The notes: generated by a model from the letters alone, not told the origin. DNA of 64,000 nucleotides from Streptomyces sp. NBC_01716 (GCF_036248275.1 NZ_CP109181.1:2852001-2916000), one strand, 5' to 3'; shown: positions 1 through 9,194, counted from the stretch's first letter. Numbers and translations are program-made.

Positions 1-428
1 CGGCCCGGCTGCGGGCCGACGAACCGGAGCTGGCCACTCAGCTCGGTCTCGACGAGGGCTCGACACCCGCCCCGCTCACGCCCGTCGAGCAGGACGAGAT
101 CCCTGCGGGCACGCCCCTCGACGAGTTCCTCGCCACGATCGCCTGGCCCGGCGCGGTGGCGGGCTGCGCGATCACGGTGGAGCGTCTGATGCTGCCGCCG
201 TCCGCCGAGGCGTCGGTGCCCGAAGGGCTCGACGAGTCAGCGCTCGTGGATTGGGTCGCCGCCCACCCGGACCGCCAGGAGGTACGGATGACGGTCGCCG
301 TACTGCGTGACGGGACACGCGACTCGGCGCTGCGGCTGCGCGAGAAGGACTCACCGACCCAGGTGCTGACGGGCGCGGGCCTGGTCCCGGGCCTCGCCGA
401 GGCCCTGGCCGCGACCTTCGAGGCGTAA
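1..428 (+). CDS. PPA1309 family protein, 3' part
   Basis: The frame is open from the left edge and stops at 426-428, so the 5' end lies outside the window. The visible part reads RLRADEPELATQLG, then a stretch with a proline-rich turn and IAWPGAVAGCAITVE, ending in a short acidic C-terminus. I recognise this as the PPA1309 family, a small cytoplasmic actinobacterial protein of unknown function that usually sits next to the PDZ/Lon protease gene, as here (convergent, 133 bp away). No catalytic motif is visible. The family call rests on pattern memory and context. Confidence 0.8.
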   Translation, partial: ARLRADEPELATQLGLDEGSTPAPLTPVEQDEIPAGTPLDEFLATIAWPGAVAGCAITVERLMLPPSAEASVPEGLDESALVDWVAAHPDRQEVRMTVAVLRDGTRDSALRLREKDSPTQVLTGAGLVPGLAEALAATFEA

Positions 429-448
429 CACCCGGCCGACTCCGATCG

Positions 449-494
449 CCGGACGGGGCCGCGCCCGCGGCCCCGTCCGGGGAATGCTTTTTTC
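449..494 (+). terminator. Intrinsic terminator of the PPA1309 gene
   Basis: A perfect 14-bp stem (449-462 with 467-480) around a GCCC loop is followed by a run of seven T from 488. This is the most classical Rho-independent terminator in the window. It lies 20 bp after the stop codon. Confidence 0.9.
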
Positions 495-505
495 CCGACC
501 CGCCC

Positions 506-549
506 CGGATCTTTCGACGGGCTTCGACCGGCAAGATCCGAAAGATCCG
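506..549 (-). terminator. 11-bp inverted repeat downstream of the PDZ protease gene
   Basis: CGGATCTTTCG at 506-516 is the exact reverse complement of 539-549, with a 22-nt spacer. It lies just past the stop of the minus-strand protease gene and probably helps end that transcript. There is no T-run on the minus side. Confidence 0.5.
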
Positions 550-560
550 CCGGACAGGAC

Positions 561-1652
561 CTAGCTCGTCGAGCAGCTCGGCAGAGTGTCCGTGGCCCCG
601 CTCTTGATCTTCTCCAGGGACGCCGTCGCGTCCTTGATGTTCTTCACGCGTACCAGCGTGAGGCCCTGAGGGATGTCGGAGGCCGCCGCCGAACAGTTCT
701 CGTCCGGCGTGAGGAAGTACCGCGCCCCCGCGTCCCGCGCGCCGACGAGCTTCATCCCGATCCCGCCGATCGGGCCGACCTTGCCGTTGTCGTCGATCGT
801 GCCGGTGCCCGCGACGAACTTGCCGCCCGTGAGATCGCCGGGCGTGATCTTGTCCACGATCCCGAGCGCGAACATCAGACCCGCGCTCGGCCCGCCCACG
901 TCCGCCAGCTTGATGTCGATCTCGAACGGGAACGTGTGGTCCGTCCCCGCCTGGATGCCGACGATGGCGCGGTCGTCGGCATCGTCCGACTTGACCGTCC
1001 TGATCGTCACCTTCTCGGCGCCCTCGGGCTCCTTGCCGGCCTTCTCCGCCACCTGCGCGACCTTGGCCGGGATGATGGTGAACTCGACGTCCTCGCCCGG
1101 CTGGTGCTTGGTGACGAGCTCGGCGACGTCCGGCGGCGCCTCGACGGTCTTGCCGTCCACCGCCTTGATGACGTCACCGGCGTGCAGTGTGCCGTCGGAG
1201 GGACTGTCCTTGACGACCGCGGAGACGACGACCCGCGATGTGACGGGGATGTTCTCCTCCTTCAGGGCGGCGACCTTCGCGCTCTCCTGGGACTGGCTGA
1301 ACTCCTCGGCGTTCTCCTGCGTGGACTGCTCTTCCGTCTTGCCGTCCGGATAGAGCGTGTTGTGCGGCACCACGATGTTGTCGTGCGACAGCCAGCCGTA
1401 GACCGCCTCGACCACATTCATCTTGTAATCCGCGCCGGTGACCCTGACGGTCGTCATATTGAGATGGCCCGACGTGGGATAGGTCTTGCGGCCGGAAATG
1501 TGGAGCACCGGCTCACCATTCGCGTCGCCGAGTGTGTTCACGGTGGGCCCCGGACTCATCTCGGCGTACGGAACGCGGATGAACACTCCCGCACAGAGCA
1601 GCGCGATGAGGACGAGAGTGGAAGCGAGCATCGTCGCGGTGCGGCGTGGCAT
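561..1652 (-). CDS. Membrane-anchored PDZ/Lon-type (S16) serine protease, YlbL family
   Basis: This 363-residue protein has an N-terminal membrane anchor (about 9-26), a PDZ domain (about 138-210) and an S16 Lon-type peptidase domain (about 240-345). The Ser-Lys dyad is visible as Ser256 in DVGGPSAGLM and Lys301 in GGIGMKL. The active site should be extracytoplasmic. The ATG at 1650-1652 is chosen because it directly precedes the basic-plus-hydrophobic anchor; the frame continues upstream but that extension is antisense to the next gene and reads as junk. Bacillus YlbL acts in cell-division control after DNA damage; the role here is inferred only from family. Confidence 0.93.
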   Translation of the reverse strand: MPRRTATMLASTLVLIALLCAGVFIRVPYAEMSPGPTVNTLGDANGEPVLHISGRKTYPTSGHLNMTTVRVTGADYKMNVVEAVYGWLSHDNIVVPHNTLYPDGKTEEQSTQENAEEFSQSQESAKVAALKEENIPVTSRVVVSAVVKDSPSDGTLHAGDVIKAVDGKTVEAPPDVAELVTKHQPGEDVEFTIIPAKVAQVAEKAGKEPEGAEKVTIRTVKSDDADDRAIVGIQAGTDHTFPFEIDIKLADVGGPSAGLMFALGIVDKITPGDLTGGKFVAGTGTIDDNGKVGPIGGIGMKLVGARDAGARYFLTPDENCSAAASDIPQGLTLVRVKNIKDATASLEKIKSGATDTLPSCSTS

Positions 1653-1699
1653 GGAACGACAGTACGGGAAGGGTCTGTCAGTGCACCCTCGGGGCCGGT

Positions 1700-1873
1700 C
1701 TAGGTGACGTCCGTCGTGGCCGGATGGGACTTCGCCATCGCGTCTCGGAAGCGTGCGTAGCCGGCGAGTTCGGCCACGTCTCCGGTGGATCGGTTTCTTG
1801 AAACCCAGCTTCCCCATATCGCCGCGCCGACGGCGGCGAAGAGCGGAATCAACAACCAGGCGAGCGCGGCCAT
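1700..1873 (-). CDS. Small single-span membrane protein, 57 aa
   Basis: The protein begins MAALAWLLIPLFAAVGAAIW, a single transmembrane helix starting at residue 2, and ends with a polar tail containing AELAGYARFRDAMA. The start is supported by a strong AAGGAGGT-type ribosome binding site at 1878-1886. It sits 47 bp upstream of the PDZ protease start in the same direction and is probably co-transcribed with it. I do not know a function; a role as partner or anchor for the protease is only an inference from position. Confidence 0.85.
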   Translation of the reverse strand: MAALAWLLIPLFAAVGAAIWGSWVSRNRSTGDVAELAGYARFRDAMAKSHPATTDVT

Positions 1874-2064
1874 CCCGACCTCCTTACCGATGTGATGATT
1901 GCGAACCGAGTGATCAGCAGATTAGCCATCTGCTGCTTCAACGCTGCTGGCAGGGGTGCGGTTACGCAAATCGGACCACATGGGAACAGAGGGCGACACG
2001 GCGGCGCGGAAGCGATCCGGAAACGGTCCGGAAACGGCGTGAAGACCGTGCGGGAAAGGCGTCG

Positions 2065-2526
2065 TCAGCAGGCCCCGACCCATTCCTCCGTGCCGTCGGA
2101 GAACGTCTGGTGCTTCCAGATCGGCACCTCGTGCTTGAGGTCGTCGATCAGCTTGCGGCAGGCCTCGAACGCCTCCGCGCGGTGCGGGCAGGAGACGGCG
2201 ACGACGACCGCCAGATCTCCGACCACGAGGTCACCCACACGGTGGACGGCCGCCAGTGCGCGGACGGGGTGGTCGGCGACGACCTTCTCGGCCACCCGGC
2301 GCAGCTCGGCCTCGGCTGACGGGTGACAGGAGTATCCGAGTGCGTCGACATCGGCTCCCCCGTCGTGGTTCCGGACGGTGCCCACGAACAGGGCGGTGCC
2401 TCCCGCCGCGTCGTCGCCGACGGCCTGGAAGATCTCGTCGACGGACAGCGGGCTCTCGCGGATCGCCAGCAGCCGGATGGGGTCCTGTGCCGCCTGCTCA
2501 CCCGGGTGCGCCTCGTTGCTTGCCAT
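2065..2526 (-). CDS. moaE: Molybdopterin synthase catalytic subunit MoaE
   Basis: This 153-residue protein has the MoaE signatures: ALFVGTVRNHDGG near residue 50 and the C-terminal VPIWKHQTF with the conserved lysine. MoaE forms a heterotetramer with MoaD and inserts sulfur into precursor Z to make molybdopterin, in the cytoplasm. No moaD is adjacent. The ATG at 2524-2526 (MASNEAHPG) is preferred; another ATG lies three codons upstream and neither has a strong ribosome site. The long in-frame extension to 2724 overlaps the neighbour and is not coding in character. Confidence 0.92.
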   Translation of the reverse strand: MASNEAHPGEQAAQDPIRLLAIRESPLSVDEIFQAVGDDAAGGTALFVGTVRNHDGGADVDALGYSCHPSAEAELRRVAEKVVADHPVRALAAVHRVGDLVVGDLAVVVAVSCPHRAEAFEACRKLIDDLKHEVPIWKHQTFSDGTEEWVGAC

Positions 2527-2653
2527 GCGGCCCATCGTGCCGTACGGCACGGGCATCACGTAATGGCGCGTTCGAACCGCCACCGTCCGGCGCGCTCGGA
2601 GCCTCCTTCTGAGGAGGACGCCGACGGGACTGCCGGAGGGGGCGCCGATCGGC

Positions 2654-3766
2654 TCAGAGGCGCCGGCGCGCCTTGCGGGCGCGGCGTACCACCGCTGCCG
2701 CGCCGAGCAGGGCGACCGTCGCACCGGCCGCGCCGGCGGCCGTGGCGTCCTTGCGGCCGAGGCGCCGGCCCGCGACGGTGTGGCGGCCCTCGACCTCTTC
2801 GAGAAGCGCGCCGAGGACTTCCTCGTTGGTCCAGCGGGGACGCCAGCCGGCGTCGTGGAGACGGCCGACGCTGACCACCCAGGGATGCATCGTGTAGGCG
2901 AGATCGCCGGCAGGGGACGGCGTGAGGCCGATCCGGTGCAGCCGGGCCGCGGCCCCGAGGGCGACGGCGGACGGCAGCTCCATACGGCGGATGCCGCTCA
3001 GCTCCTCGATCTCCTCCTGTTCGAGCCAGCCGTCGCAGCCGACCGCGAACTCGCCGTCGACCTTCTCCAGCGCGGCGTACTCCAGGGCGCTGACCAGGTC
3101 GTCCACATGGCAGAACTGCCAGGTGGGCCGGGAGCCGGCGACGACCAGCAGCCGGGGCGACTCGAAGTAGCGGGTCAGGGCGGTGTCGGTGCCGCCGACG
3201 AGGACGGCGGGGCGCACGACCGTGACGTTCAGACCGGGGTGCGCGCGGGGCGCGCGGCGGCCGAGCCGTTCGATCTCCAGCAGGTCGCCGACGCCCGTGG
3301 CCTCCGCCGTCGCGCGCAGCTCCGCGTCCTCCGACAGCGGGATGTCGTTGTCGGGCAGGGCGCCGTAGACCATGGCCGAGGTGCACAGGACGACCCGGTG
3401 CACCCCGGCGGCCGCCGCGGCGGTGAGCACGGTCTGGGTGCCGCGGACGTTGTAGGCCGTACGGGCCGCCGCGTCCCGCTCCAGGTCCAGATCGAGCGCC
3501 AGGTGCACCACGACGTCCGCGCCGCGCAGTTTCTCGGCGATGGCCGGGTCCCGTACGTCGAGGACGTGCCACTGCGCCTCGGTCACCTCGCCGCGGCGCT
3601 CGTCGATCGCCACGACCTGCTTGATCTCCTCCGACGCCGCGAGGCGCCGGACGAGCAGGTCACCGACCCCGGAAGCGGCTCCGGTGACCGCGACGACGGG
3701 GCCGCGTGGCGGGGTCGGGGTTGAGCGGTTTCGCGCTGCGCGAACCTGCGGATCTGGGGAACTCAC
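2654..3766 (-). CDS. NAD(P)-dependent sugar epimerase/short-chain dehydrogenase family protein
   Basis: The 370-residue protein opens with a Rossmann nucleotide-binding stretch, VVAVTGAASGVGDLLVRRL (about 24-42), followed by DIRER-like acidic turns and VVHLALDLD, as in extended SDR enzymes. The C-terminus is basic. The GTG at 3764-3766 has GGAG at seven bases and starts the conserved region; the open frame further upstream lies in the divergent promoter region. The substrate cannot be read. It is transcribed toward moaE, 127 bp apart. Confidence 0.85.
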   Translation of the reverse strand: MSSPDPQVRAARNRSTPTPPRGPVVAVTGAASGVGDLLVRRLAASEEIKQVVAIDERRGEVTEAQWHVLDVRDPAIAEKLRGADVVVHLALDLDLERDAAARTAYNVRGTQTVLTAAAAAGVHRVVLCTSAMVYGALPDNDIPLSEDAELRATAEATGVGDLLEIERLGRRAPRAHPGLNVTVVRPAVLVGGTDTALTRYFESPRLLVVAGSRPTWQFCHVDDLVSALEYAALEKVDGEFAVGCDGWLEQEEIEELSGIRRMELPSAVALGAAARLHRIGLTPSPAGDLAYTMHPWVVSVGRLHDAGWRPRWTNEEVLGALLEEVEGRHTVAGRRLGRKDATAAGAAGATVALLGAAAVVRRARKARRRL

Positions 3767-3956
3767 CGGGCGTCTCCAGCGGTTGTCTTCAGTACGGACG
3801 TGTACAACACGTACGTACCAGGTGGCGTCCATCCTGCCGCAGGCCAAGCATTGGCGGAGCACCGAGCCCGGATGCGGCCTCGGATGTCTACGCTTGGTGG
3901 TGTCGGGCAGTCGCTGTCGGCGGAAAAGCCGGCGGCCCAACGAGCCGAGGAAACCC

Positions 3957-5447
3957 GTGAGTGACACCCCATTCGGATTCGGCCTTCCGCCGGAGGAGCC
4001 AGAGGACGGCGACGGCAAGAAGAACGACCCCGCCGGAGGTGGTCAGGGTGGTGGCGGCCAAGGCGGCGGGGGCAACCCCTTCTCGGGGTTCGGCCTGCCG
4101 GGCGGCTCGGGCGGCCAGGGCGGGGAGAACCCGTTCGCGGCGATGTTCGGGTCGATGAACCCCAACGATCTGGGCGCCGCGTTCCAGCAGCTCGGGCAGA
4201 TGCTCAGCTACGAGGGCGGTCCCGTGAACTGGGACATGGCCAAGCAGATCGCCCGCCAGACGGTCTCGCAGGGCACGCCCGACGGTACGAAGGACGCCAG
4301 CGTGGGCCCGGCCGAGCGGAGCGCCGTCGAGGAGGCCGTGCGCCTGGCGGACATCTGGCTGGACGCGGTGACGTCGCTGCCGTCCGGCGCGGGATCGACC
4401 GTGGCGTGGAGCCGCGCGGAGTGGGTCGAGGCGACTCTCCCGGCGTGGCAGCAGCTCGTCGACCCGGTGGCCGAGCGCGTGGGCGCCGCCATGGGTGATG
4501 TGCTGCCCGAGGAGATGCAGGCCATGGCCGGGCCGCTGATCGGCATGATGCGCTCCATGGGAGGCGCCATGTTCGGCCAGCAGATCGGGCAGGCCGTGGG
4601 CGTCCTGGCGGGCGAGGTGGTCGGCTCCACCGACATCGGGCTGCCGCTGGGCCCGGCGGGCAAGGCCGCGCTGCTCCCGCTGAACATCGAGGCCTTCGGT
4701 AAGGACCTCGGCATCCCGCAGGACGAGGTGCGGCTGTATCTGGCCCTGCGCGAGGCGGCTCACCAGCGGCTCTTCGCCCATGTGCCGTGGCTGCGGGGGC
4801 ATCTGTTCGGCGCCGTCGAAGGGTATGCGCGCGGTATCAAGGTCGACGCCTCCAAGCTGGAGGACGCGGTCAGCCAGCTCGACCCGTCGAACCCCGAGCA
4901 GCTTCAGGAAGCACTTCAGCAGGGCATGTTCCAGCCCGAGGACACGGTCGAGCAGAAGGCCGCCCTGGCGCGTCTGGAGACGGCGCTCGCGCTGGTCGAG
5001 GGCTGGGTGGACGCGGTCGTGCACGAGGCGGCCAGGACCAGGCTGACGTCGGCGGACGCGCTGCGCGAGACGCTGCGCAGGCGCCGCGCGTCGGGCGGGC
5101 CGGCCGAGCAGACCTTCGCCACCCTCATCGGCCTTCAGCTGCGCCCCAGGCGCCTCCGGGACGCCTCCCGGCTCTGGGCCTCGCTCACGGACGCGCGGGG
5201 CGTGGACGGGCGCGACGGGCTCTGGCAGCACCCGGACATGCTGCCGACCGCCTCTGACCTGGACGACCCGGACGGCTTCGTGCACCACGAGCACGCGGAC
5301 TTCTCCGAGCTGGACAAGCTGCTCGGCGAGGCGGCGGGCGGCAAGCCGAAGCTGGAGAAGGACCCGGAGACGCGCGGGAAGGACAGTGACCGGCCCGACG
5401 ACGAGGGCAAGGACGGCGACGAGGGCAAGGGCGACAGCGGCAAGTGA
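3957..5447 (+). CDS. Zincin-like metallopeptidase type 2 (DUF2342) family protein
   Basis: The 496-residue protein has a glycine-rich N-terminus (25-55), a helical core and a charged lysine/aspartate tail (465-496). The core contains YLALREAAHQRLFAHVPWLRG (about 261-281), which I take as the signature of the zincin_2 family. Classical HExxH is absent; the family is called metallopeptidase by fold prediction. The GTG at 3957 follows GAGGAAACCC and is the first start with a Shine-Dalgarno. It is divergent from the SDR gene and its stop overlaps the Nudix start by 4 bp. The function is not established. Confidence 0.88.
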   Translation: MSDTPFGFGLPPEEPEDGDGKKNDPAGGGQGGGGQGGGGNPFSGFGLPGGSGGQGGENPFAAMFGSMNPNDLGAAFQQLGQMLSYEGGPVNWDMAKQIARQTVSQGTPDGTKDASVGPAERSAVEEAVRLADIWLDAVTSLPSGAGSTVAWSRAEWVEATLPAWQQLVDPVAERVGAAMGDVLPEEMQAMAGPLIGMMRSMGGAMFGQQIGQAVGVLAGEVVGSTDIGLPLGPAGKAALLPLNIEAFGKDLGIPQDEVRLYLALREAAHQRLFAHVPWLRGHLFGAVEGYARGIKVDASKLEDAVSQLDPSNPEQLQEALQQGMFQPEDTVEQKAALARLETALALVEGWVDAVVHEAARTRLTSADALRETLRRRRASGGPAEQTFATLIGLQLRPRRLRDASRLWASLTDARGVDGRDGLWQHPDMLPTASDLDDPDGFVHHEHADFSELDKLLGEAAGGKPKLEKDPETRGKDSDRPDDEGKDGDEGKGDSGK

Positions 5448-5983
5448 GTCTGCACGACGACGCCGTCCGCGTACTGGAGACGTACGACGGCCAGGAAGAG
5501 CTGCGCCGGATCTATCTGGACCATCTGGCGGCCTGTCCGGACGGGATGTGGAAATCCTGTGACGCCGGGCATGTCACGGCGAGCGCGCTGGTGATCGACC
5601 CGGCGGGGGGCCGTGTCCTGCTGACCCTCCACAAGAAGCTCGGTCTGTGGCTCCAGATGGGCGGCCACTGCGAGCCCGGGGATGTCTCGCTCGCGGCTGC
5701 GGCGCTGCGCGAGGCCACGGAGGAGTCCGGGATCGGGGGGCTGACGCTGCTGCCCGGCGGACCCGTACAGCTCGACCGGCACGCGATCCCGGCACCCTGC
5801 CACTGGCATCTGGATGTGCAGTACGCGGCTCTGGCGCCGGTGGGCGCGGTCGAGGAGATCAGCGAGGAGTCGCTGGATCTGCGCTGGTTCGCGTACGACG
5901 AGGTGGCGACGGTCGCCGACGGATCGGTCGTACGGCTGCTGGAGCGCACGCGCGACGCGCTCTCCGAGCAGGTTCACGGCTGA
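5444..5983 (+). CDS. Nudix hydrolase
   Basis: The 179-residue protein carries a Nudix-box-like segment at about 73-97 beginning GGHCEPGD and ending ALREATEESGI; the first acidic position is Asp and the spacing is one residue longer than the textbook box. These enzymes hydrolyse nucleoside diphosphates linked to another moiety. GTG 5444 overlaps the preceding stop (GTGA), so the two genes are translationally coupled. The substrate is not predictable. Confidence 0.9.
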   Translation: MSLHDDAVRVLETYDGQEELRRIYLDHLAACPDGMWKSCDAGHVTASALVIDPAGGRVLLTLHKKLGLWLQMGGHCEPGDVSLAAAALREATEESGIGGLTLLPGGPVQLDRHAIPAPCHWHLDVQYAALAPVGAVEEISEESLDLRWFAYDEVATVADGSVVRLLERTRDALSEQVHG

Positions 5984-5997
5984 CGCCAGGGACGAGC

Positions 5998-6025
5998 AGG
6001 GGCGGCCTCCATGGAGACCGCCCCT
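5998..6025. terminator. Hairpin between convergent Nudix and AIM24 genes
   Basis: AGGGGCGGCCTCC pairs with GGAGACCGCCCCT with one G-T pair and a two-base loop. It lies 15 bp after the Nudix stop and 58 bp before the end of the opposing AIM24 gene, so it can serve both strands. Confidence 0.7.
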
Positions 6026-6082
6026 GAGCGGCCGAACCGGACCGGCCGGACTCAGTCGGCCGAACCGGTCGGACTGGACGCC

Positions 6083-6847
6083 CTAGCCCTGGTTGTTCCA
6101 GACGTTGTTCTGGTTCTGTCCATGGGCGCCCTGCTGGCCCGCGCCGAACTGCGCACGCAAGCCCTGCCCGATCTCCGCGTTCTGCGGCGGCATGACCTCG
6201 CTGGGCTGCACGAGCGCGAAGCCCTGGCCGAGGAAGCTGAGCTCCCAGCCCTCGCCCGTGTTGCCGCGCCGGCGCCGTACGCCCGAGGAGTGCGTCTGCG
6301 CCTGCATCTGCACCCGCAGCCCGGAGGACCACGCCACGATCGCGTCGGCGTCGGCGTTCACGTACTTGTCGGGCGTCACGAGCATCATCAGCGGCTGCCC
6401 GGACGTCATCAGGGCGACCTTGCCTCGGCCCGAGATGTTGAGCTGGTACTTGCCGGAGCCTGAGATGCCGTACTGGCTGTCCACCGCGATGACCTCGGTG
6501 TGCAGTGTGGAGTCGAGCGCCAGGACATAGGCGCTGTCGACGGTCATGCCCTCCTGGTCGACATCCACGACATGCACGTACTGCGCGAGGTTCGCGAAGT
6601 AGACCGTCCCCTGACCCGAGCAGCGCATCAGGTCCAGGCCCTCGCCGGTGTTCCGCCTGGCACGGCGCTGGCCCTGGGACTGGTACTCACCGTCGAAGTC
6701 GATGAGCCCCTGGTAGGCGACCATCGCGCCCTTGCGGGCGAGGACATCGTCGTGGCCGGTGAGCGCGACCCGCAGAAGCTGCGGGTTCTGTACGACATAG
6801 CGGTCCTGGGACTGCGTTTCCGCGAGTCCGAAAAGCGGGCTCTGCAT
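6083..6847 (-). CDS. AIM24 family protein (third gene of the TerD/AIM24 operon)
   Basis: The 254-residue protein is a single AIM24 beta-rich domain. Repeated signatures are VLARKGAMVAYQGLIDF (about 35), DLMRCSGQGTVYFA (about 75) and a final LGQGFALVQPSE. The ATG at 6845-6847 has a GGGGAGGAAAC ribosome site. Yeast Aim24 is a mitochondrial inner-membrane organisation protein; bacterial members have no settled function. It has no signal peptide or membrane segment. It follows the next AIM24 gene by 15 bp and is the last gene of a three-gene operon. Confidence 0.9.
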   Translation of the reverse strand: MQSPLFGLAETQSQDRYVVQNPQLLRVALTGHDDVLARKGAMVAYQGLIDFDGEYQSQGQRRARRNTGEGLDLMRCSGQGTVYFANLAQYVHVVDVDQEGMTVDSAYVLALDSTLHTEVIAVDSQYGISGSGKYQLNISGRGKVALMTSGQPLMMLVTPDKYVNADADAIVAWSSGLRVQMQAQTHSSGVRRRRGNTGEGWELSFLGQGFALVQPSEVMPPQNAEIGQGLRAQFGAGQQGAHGQNQNNVWNNQG

Positions 6848-6862
6848 GATGTTTCCTCCCCC

Positions 6863-7543
6863 TCAGCCCCGGACCCGCAGGCGGTCGGTGCTGTCCTCGC
6901 TCGGTTGTACGACGACGAGGCCCTGGCCCGAGAAGGCCATCTGGTAGGCCTCCCCGCTGCCCCGTCCGATCAGGGACGACGCCTTGAAGCTCCGCTTGCC
7001 CTTCACCTTGAGCCCGGGTGACCAGGCCACGAGGGCGTCGGGGTCGACGTACGTCTCGTCGTCGCCACGGCCGCAGTCGACGACGATCGGCGTACCGCGC
7101 GAGGTCAGCGCGACCCAGCCGGTCCCGCCGACCGTGACGTTCCACAGACCCTGTCCGGCGAACTTCGCCAGCCCTTTGACCTTCTCGACGCCCCACTGGA
7201 GGTGCGCGTCGAAGGCCAGCAGGTTAGTGCCGTTGACCGAGATCGAGTCGTTGTTGAGGTTGATGACGACGACGTCGGCGCCGTAGTCGGCCAGATAGAG
7301 CAGGCCGTCACCGGCGCACTTCATGATCGGTGTGCCTTCGCCGGTCACCCACTGGCCGGCGATCTGACGGACGGCGGGCGGGTTGGGCTCGTACTGCACG
7401 AACCCTTCGTACGCGACCATCGAGCCGGTGCGCGCGTAGAGGTCCTGCCCGCTGGTCATGGCGACCTTGAGCATGGCGCGGCCGTGGTTCTCCATCCGCG
7501 CCGAGACGGGGGCCGGGGCGAAGCCCGCGAGTTGCTGGTTCAT
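6863..7543 (-). CDS. AIM24 family protein (second gene of the operon)
   Basis: The 226-residue protein is a paralogue of its neighbours, with DLYARTGSMVAYEGFVQY (about 34), MKCAGDGLLYLADY (about 74), LLAFDAHLQW (about 107) and GQGLVVVQPSE at the end. It has no signal peptide. The start is ATG 7541-7543, 13 bp downstream of the stop of the TerD-AIM24 gene. The three paralogues have diverged enough that they may form a hetero-oligomer rather than duplicate one function; that is inference. Confidence 0.9.
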   Translation of the reverse strand: MNQQLAGFAPAPVSARMENHGRAMLKVAMTSGQDLYARTGSMVAYEGFVQYEPNPPAVRQIAGQWVTGEGTPIMKCAGDGLLYLADYGADVVVINLNNDSISVNGTNLLAFDAHLQWGVEKVKGLAKFAGQGLWNVTVGGTGWVALTSRGTPIVVDCGRGDDETYVDPDALVAWSPGLKVKGKRSFKASSLIGRGSGEAYQMAFSGQGLVVVQPSEDSTDRLRVRG

Positions 7544-7556
7544 GTGCCGGACTCCC

Positions 7557-9194
7557 TCAGACCTCGTACGGCTGGACGACGATGAAGTTGCCGGGGGCTC
7601 CCCGGAACTGCAGATTCACGGTCTCTCCGCTGTGTCCCGGATACGCGTTGCGGCGCAGCCTGACCTGGCTGGAGAGGATCACCTGTGACGCGGCCGACCA
7701 GGCGACGACGGCGTTGCAGTCGGCGAAGGTCGTGGGCGTGACCGGCAGGACGACCGGGACACCGTGGGTCTTCACGACGATGGTGCCGGTGCCCTGGAAC
7801 TGCATCGTGAACAGGGCTCCGCCGGGGATGCCGTGGCCCTCGATACGCCGGACCTCGTACTGAAGGGACTCGTCGAAGGCGAGCACGTTCTCCGCGGAGA
7901 CGCAGATGGCGTCGCCCTGGAGCTCGATCGGGTGCAGATGCGAGGCTTCCTCGGCGAGAAAGACCTGGCCGCGGCCGGAGCAGCGCATGAGCTGCATCTC
8001 CTGGCCGGTCGCGTTGCCGACGATACGGCCCGCGAAGCCGGCGCCCTTGTAGCCGAAGTCGACCTTGCCCTGGTACATGACCATGCTGCCCTGGCGGGCC
8101 AGGACGGGGGCGCCGCCCATGGCGAGGTCGACCCGCATCAGCTGCTGGTTCTGCGGGGTCCAGCGCTGGCCGGTGGCGGCCTCCTTGTACGGCTGGAGCG
8201 CCGCCGCGAGACCCGCGCCGGCCTGCTGGCCCGCTTGCGGCATGCCCGGGGGCGGTGCGCCCTGGGGCTGGCCTCCGTAGGGAGGCGGTGTCGGCTGCCC
8301 ATACTGCGCGGGCGCGCCGGGCGGCTGGCCCTGACCGGGGAACTGACCCGGAGGCTGGCCGGGGATCTGGCCGAACTGCGGCTGCTGCGGGGCCTGCGGC
8401 GGACCGGGCGGCTGCGCGTACGGCGACGGTGCGGGCGCGGGCGCCGGAGGCATCGGGGCGGCGACGGTCGGCGCGCCGTGCATCGGGTGGGGCGCGGGTG
8501 CCGGGGCCTGCGGGGGCGCGCCGAACGACGGCGGGGGCTGCGGGGCCTGCGGCGCGGGCGGGGCCGGCGGGGCTCCGAAGGCCGGAGGGGGCGCGGCGCC
8601 GCCGGGCGGCGGGGCGAACGACGGTGCGGCTCCCTGGGCGGGCGGCGGGGCCGCGGCCGGCTCCTCCTCGGCGACTTCGCCGCCGAAGTTCTTGAGCAGC
8701 GCGTCGAGACCACCGTCGAAGCCCTGGCCGACGGCGGCGAACCGCCAGACGTCCTTGAGGTAGAAGTCGCCGAGCATCACCGCGCGTTCGGTGCTGAACT
8801 CGGAGCCGGTGAAGGCGTATCGGACGACTTCTTCGCCGCCGGCGACTATCCGGATGTATCCGGGGCCCACCTGGGACATCTGCCCGGCGCCGTCGATGGT
8901 GGCGGTGAAGGACAGTCGCTGGATGTTCGCCGGAATACGGTCGAGCGTGACCCGGAACGATTCGGTGTCGCCGGACTGCGCGCCCAGCAACTGGATTGAT
9001 TCCTCGGGGGACTTCGGCTGATTGAAGAAGATGAAATACCGGTCGTCCGAGAGCTGTTCATTGGCGTCGAGGCCGAAACAGCTGATGTCGAACGTCAAGC
9101 CGGGCGCCGCGATCTGCACACCTACGTACAGATCCGTCCCCTGCGTGAGGTCACTGATCTTGGCCTTGTGGCCGCGTTGGAATTCCCTCGCCAT
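7557..9194 (-). CDS. TerD-AIM24 fusion protein
   Basis: The 545-residue protein has an N-terminal TerD domain (about 1-185, with LTFDISCFGLDAN and DDRYFIFFNQP, the usual Ca-binding fold of stress proteins), a proline/glycine/alanine/glutamine-rich linker (about 190-325) and a C-terminal AIM24 domain (about 335-545). It is the first gene of the operon. TerD proteins are linked to tellurite, phage and envelope stress in many bacteria. The linker suggests a flexible tether or a membrane-proximal scaffold. The fusion indicates that TerD and AIM24 work at the same place in the cell. Confidence 0.92.
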   Translation of the reverse strand: MAREFQRGHKAKISDLTQGTDLYVGVQIAAPGLTFDISCFGLDANEQLSDDRYFIFFNQPKSPEESIQLLGAQSGDTESFRVTLDRIPANIQRLSFTATIDGAGQMSQVGPGYIRIVAGGEEVVRYAFTGSEFSTERAVMLGDFYLKDVWRFAAVGQGFDGGLDALLKNFGGEVAEEEPAAAPPPAQGAAPSFAPPPGGAAPPPAFGAPPAPPAPQAPQPPPSFGAPPQAPAPAPHPMHGAPTVAAPMPPAPAPAPSPYAQPPGPPQAPQQPQFGQIPGQPPGQFPGQGQPPGAPAQYGQPTPPPYGGQPQGAPPPGMPQAGQQAGAGLAAALQPYKEAATGQRWTPQNQQLMRVDLAMGGAPVLARQGSMVMYQGKVDFGYKGAGFAGRIVGNATGQEMQLMRCSGRGQVFLAEEASHLHPIELQGDAICVSAENVLAFDESLQYEVRRIEGHGIPGGALFTMQFQGTGTIVVKTHGVPVVLPVTPTTFADCNAVVAWSAASQVILSSQVRLRRNAYPGHSGETVNLQFRGAPGNFIVVQPYEV

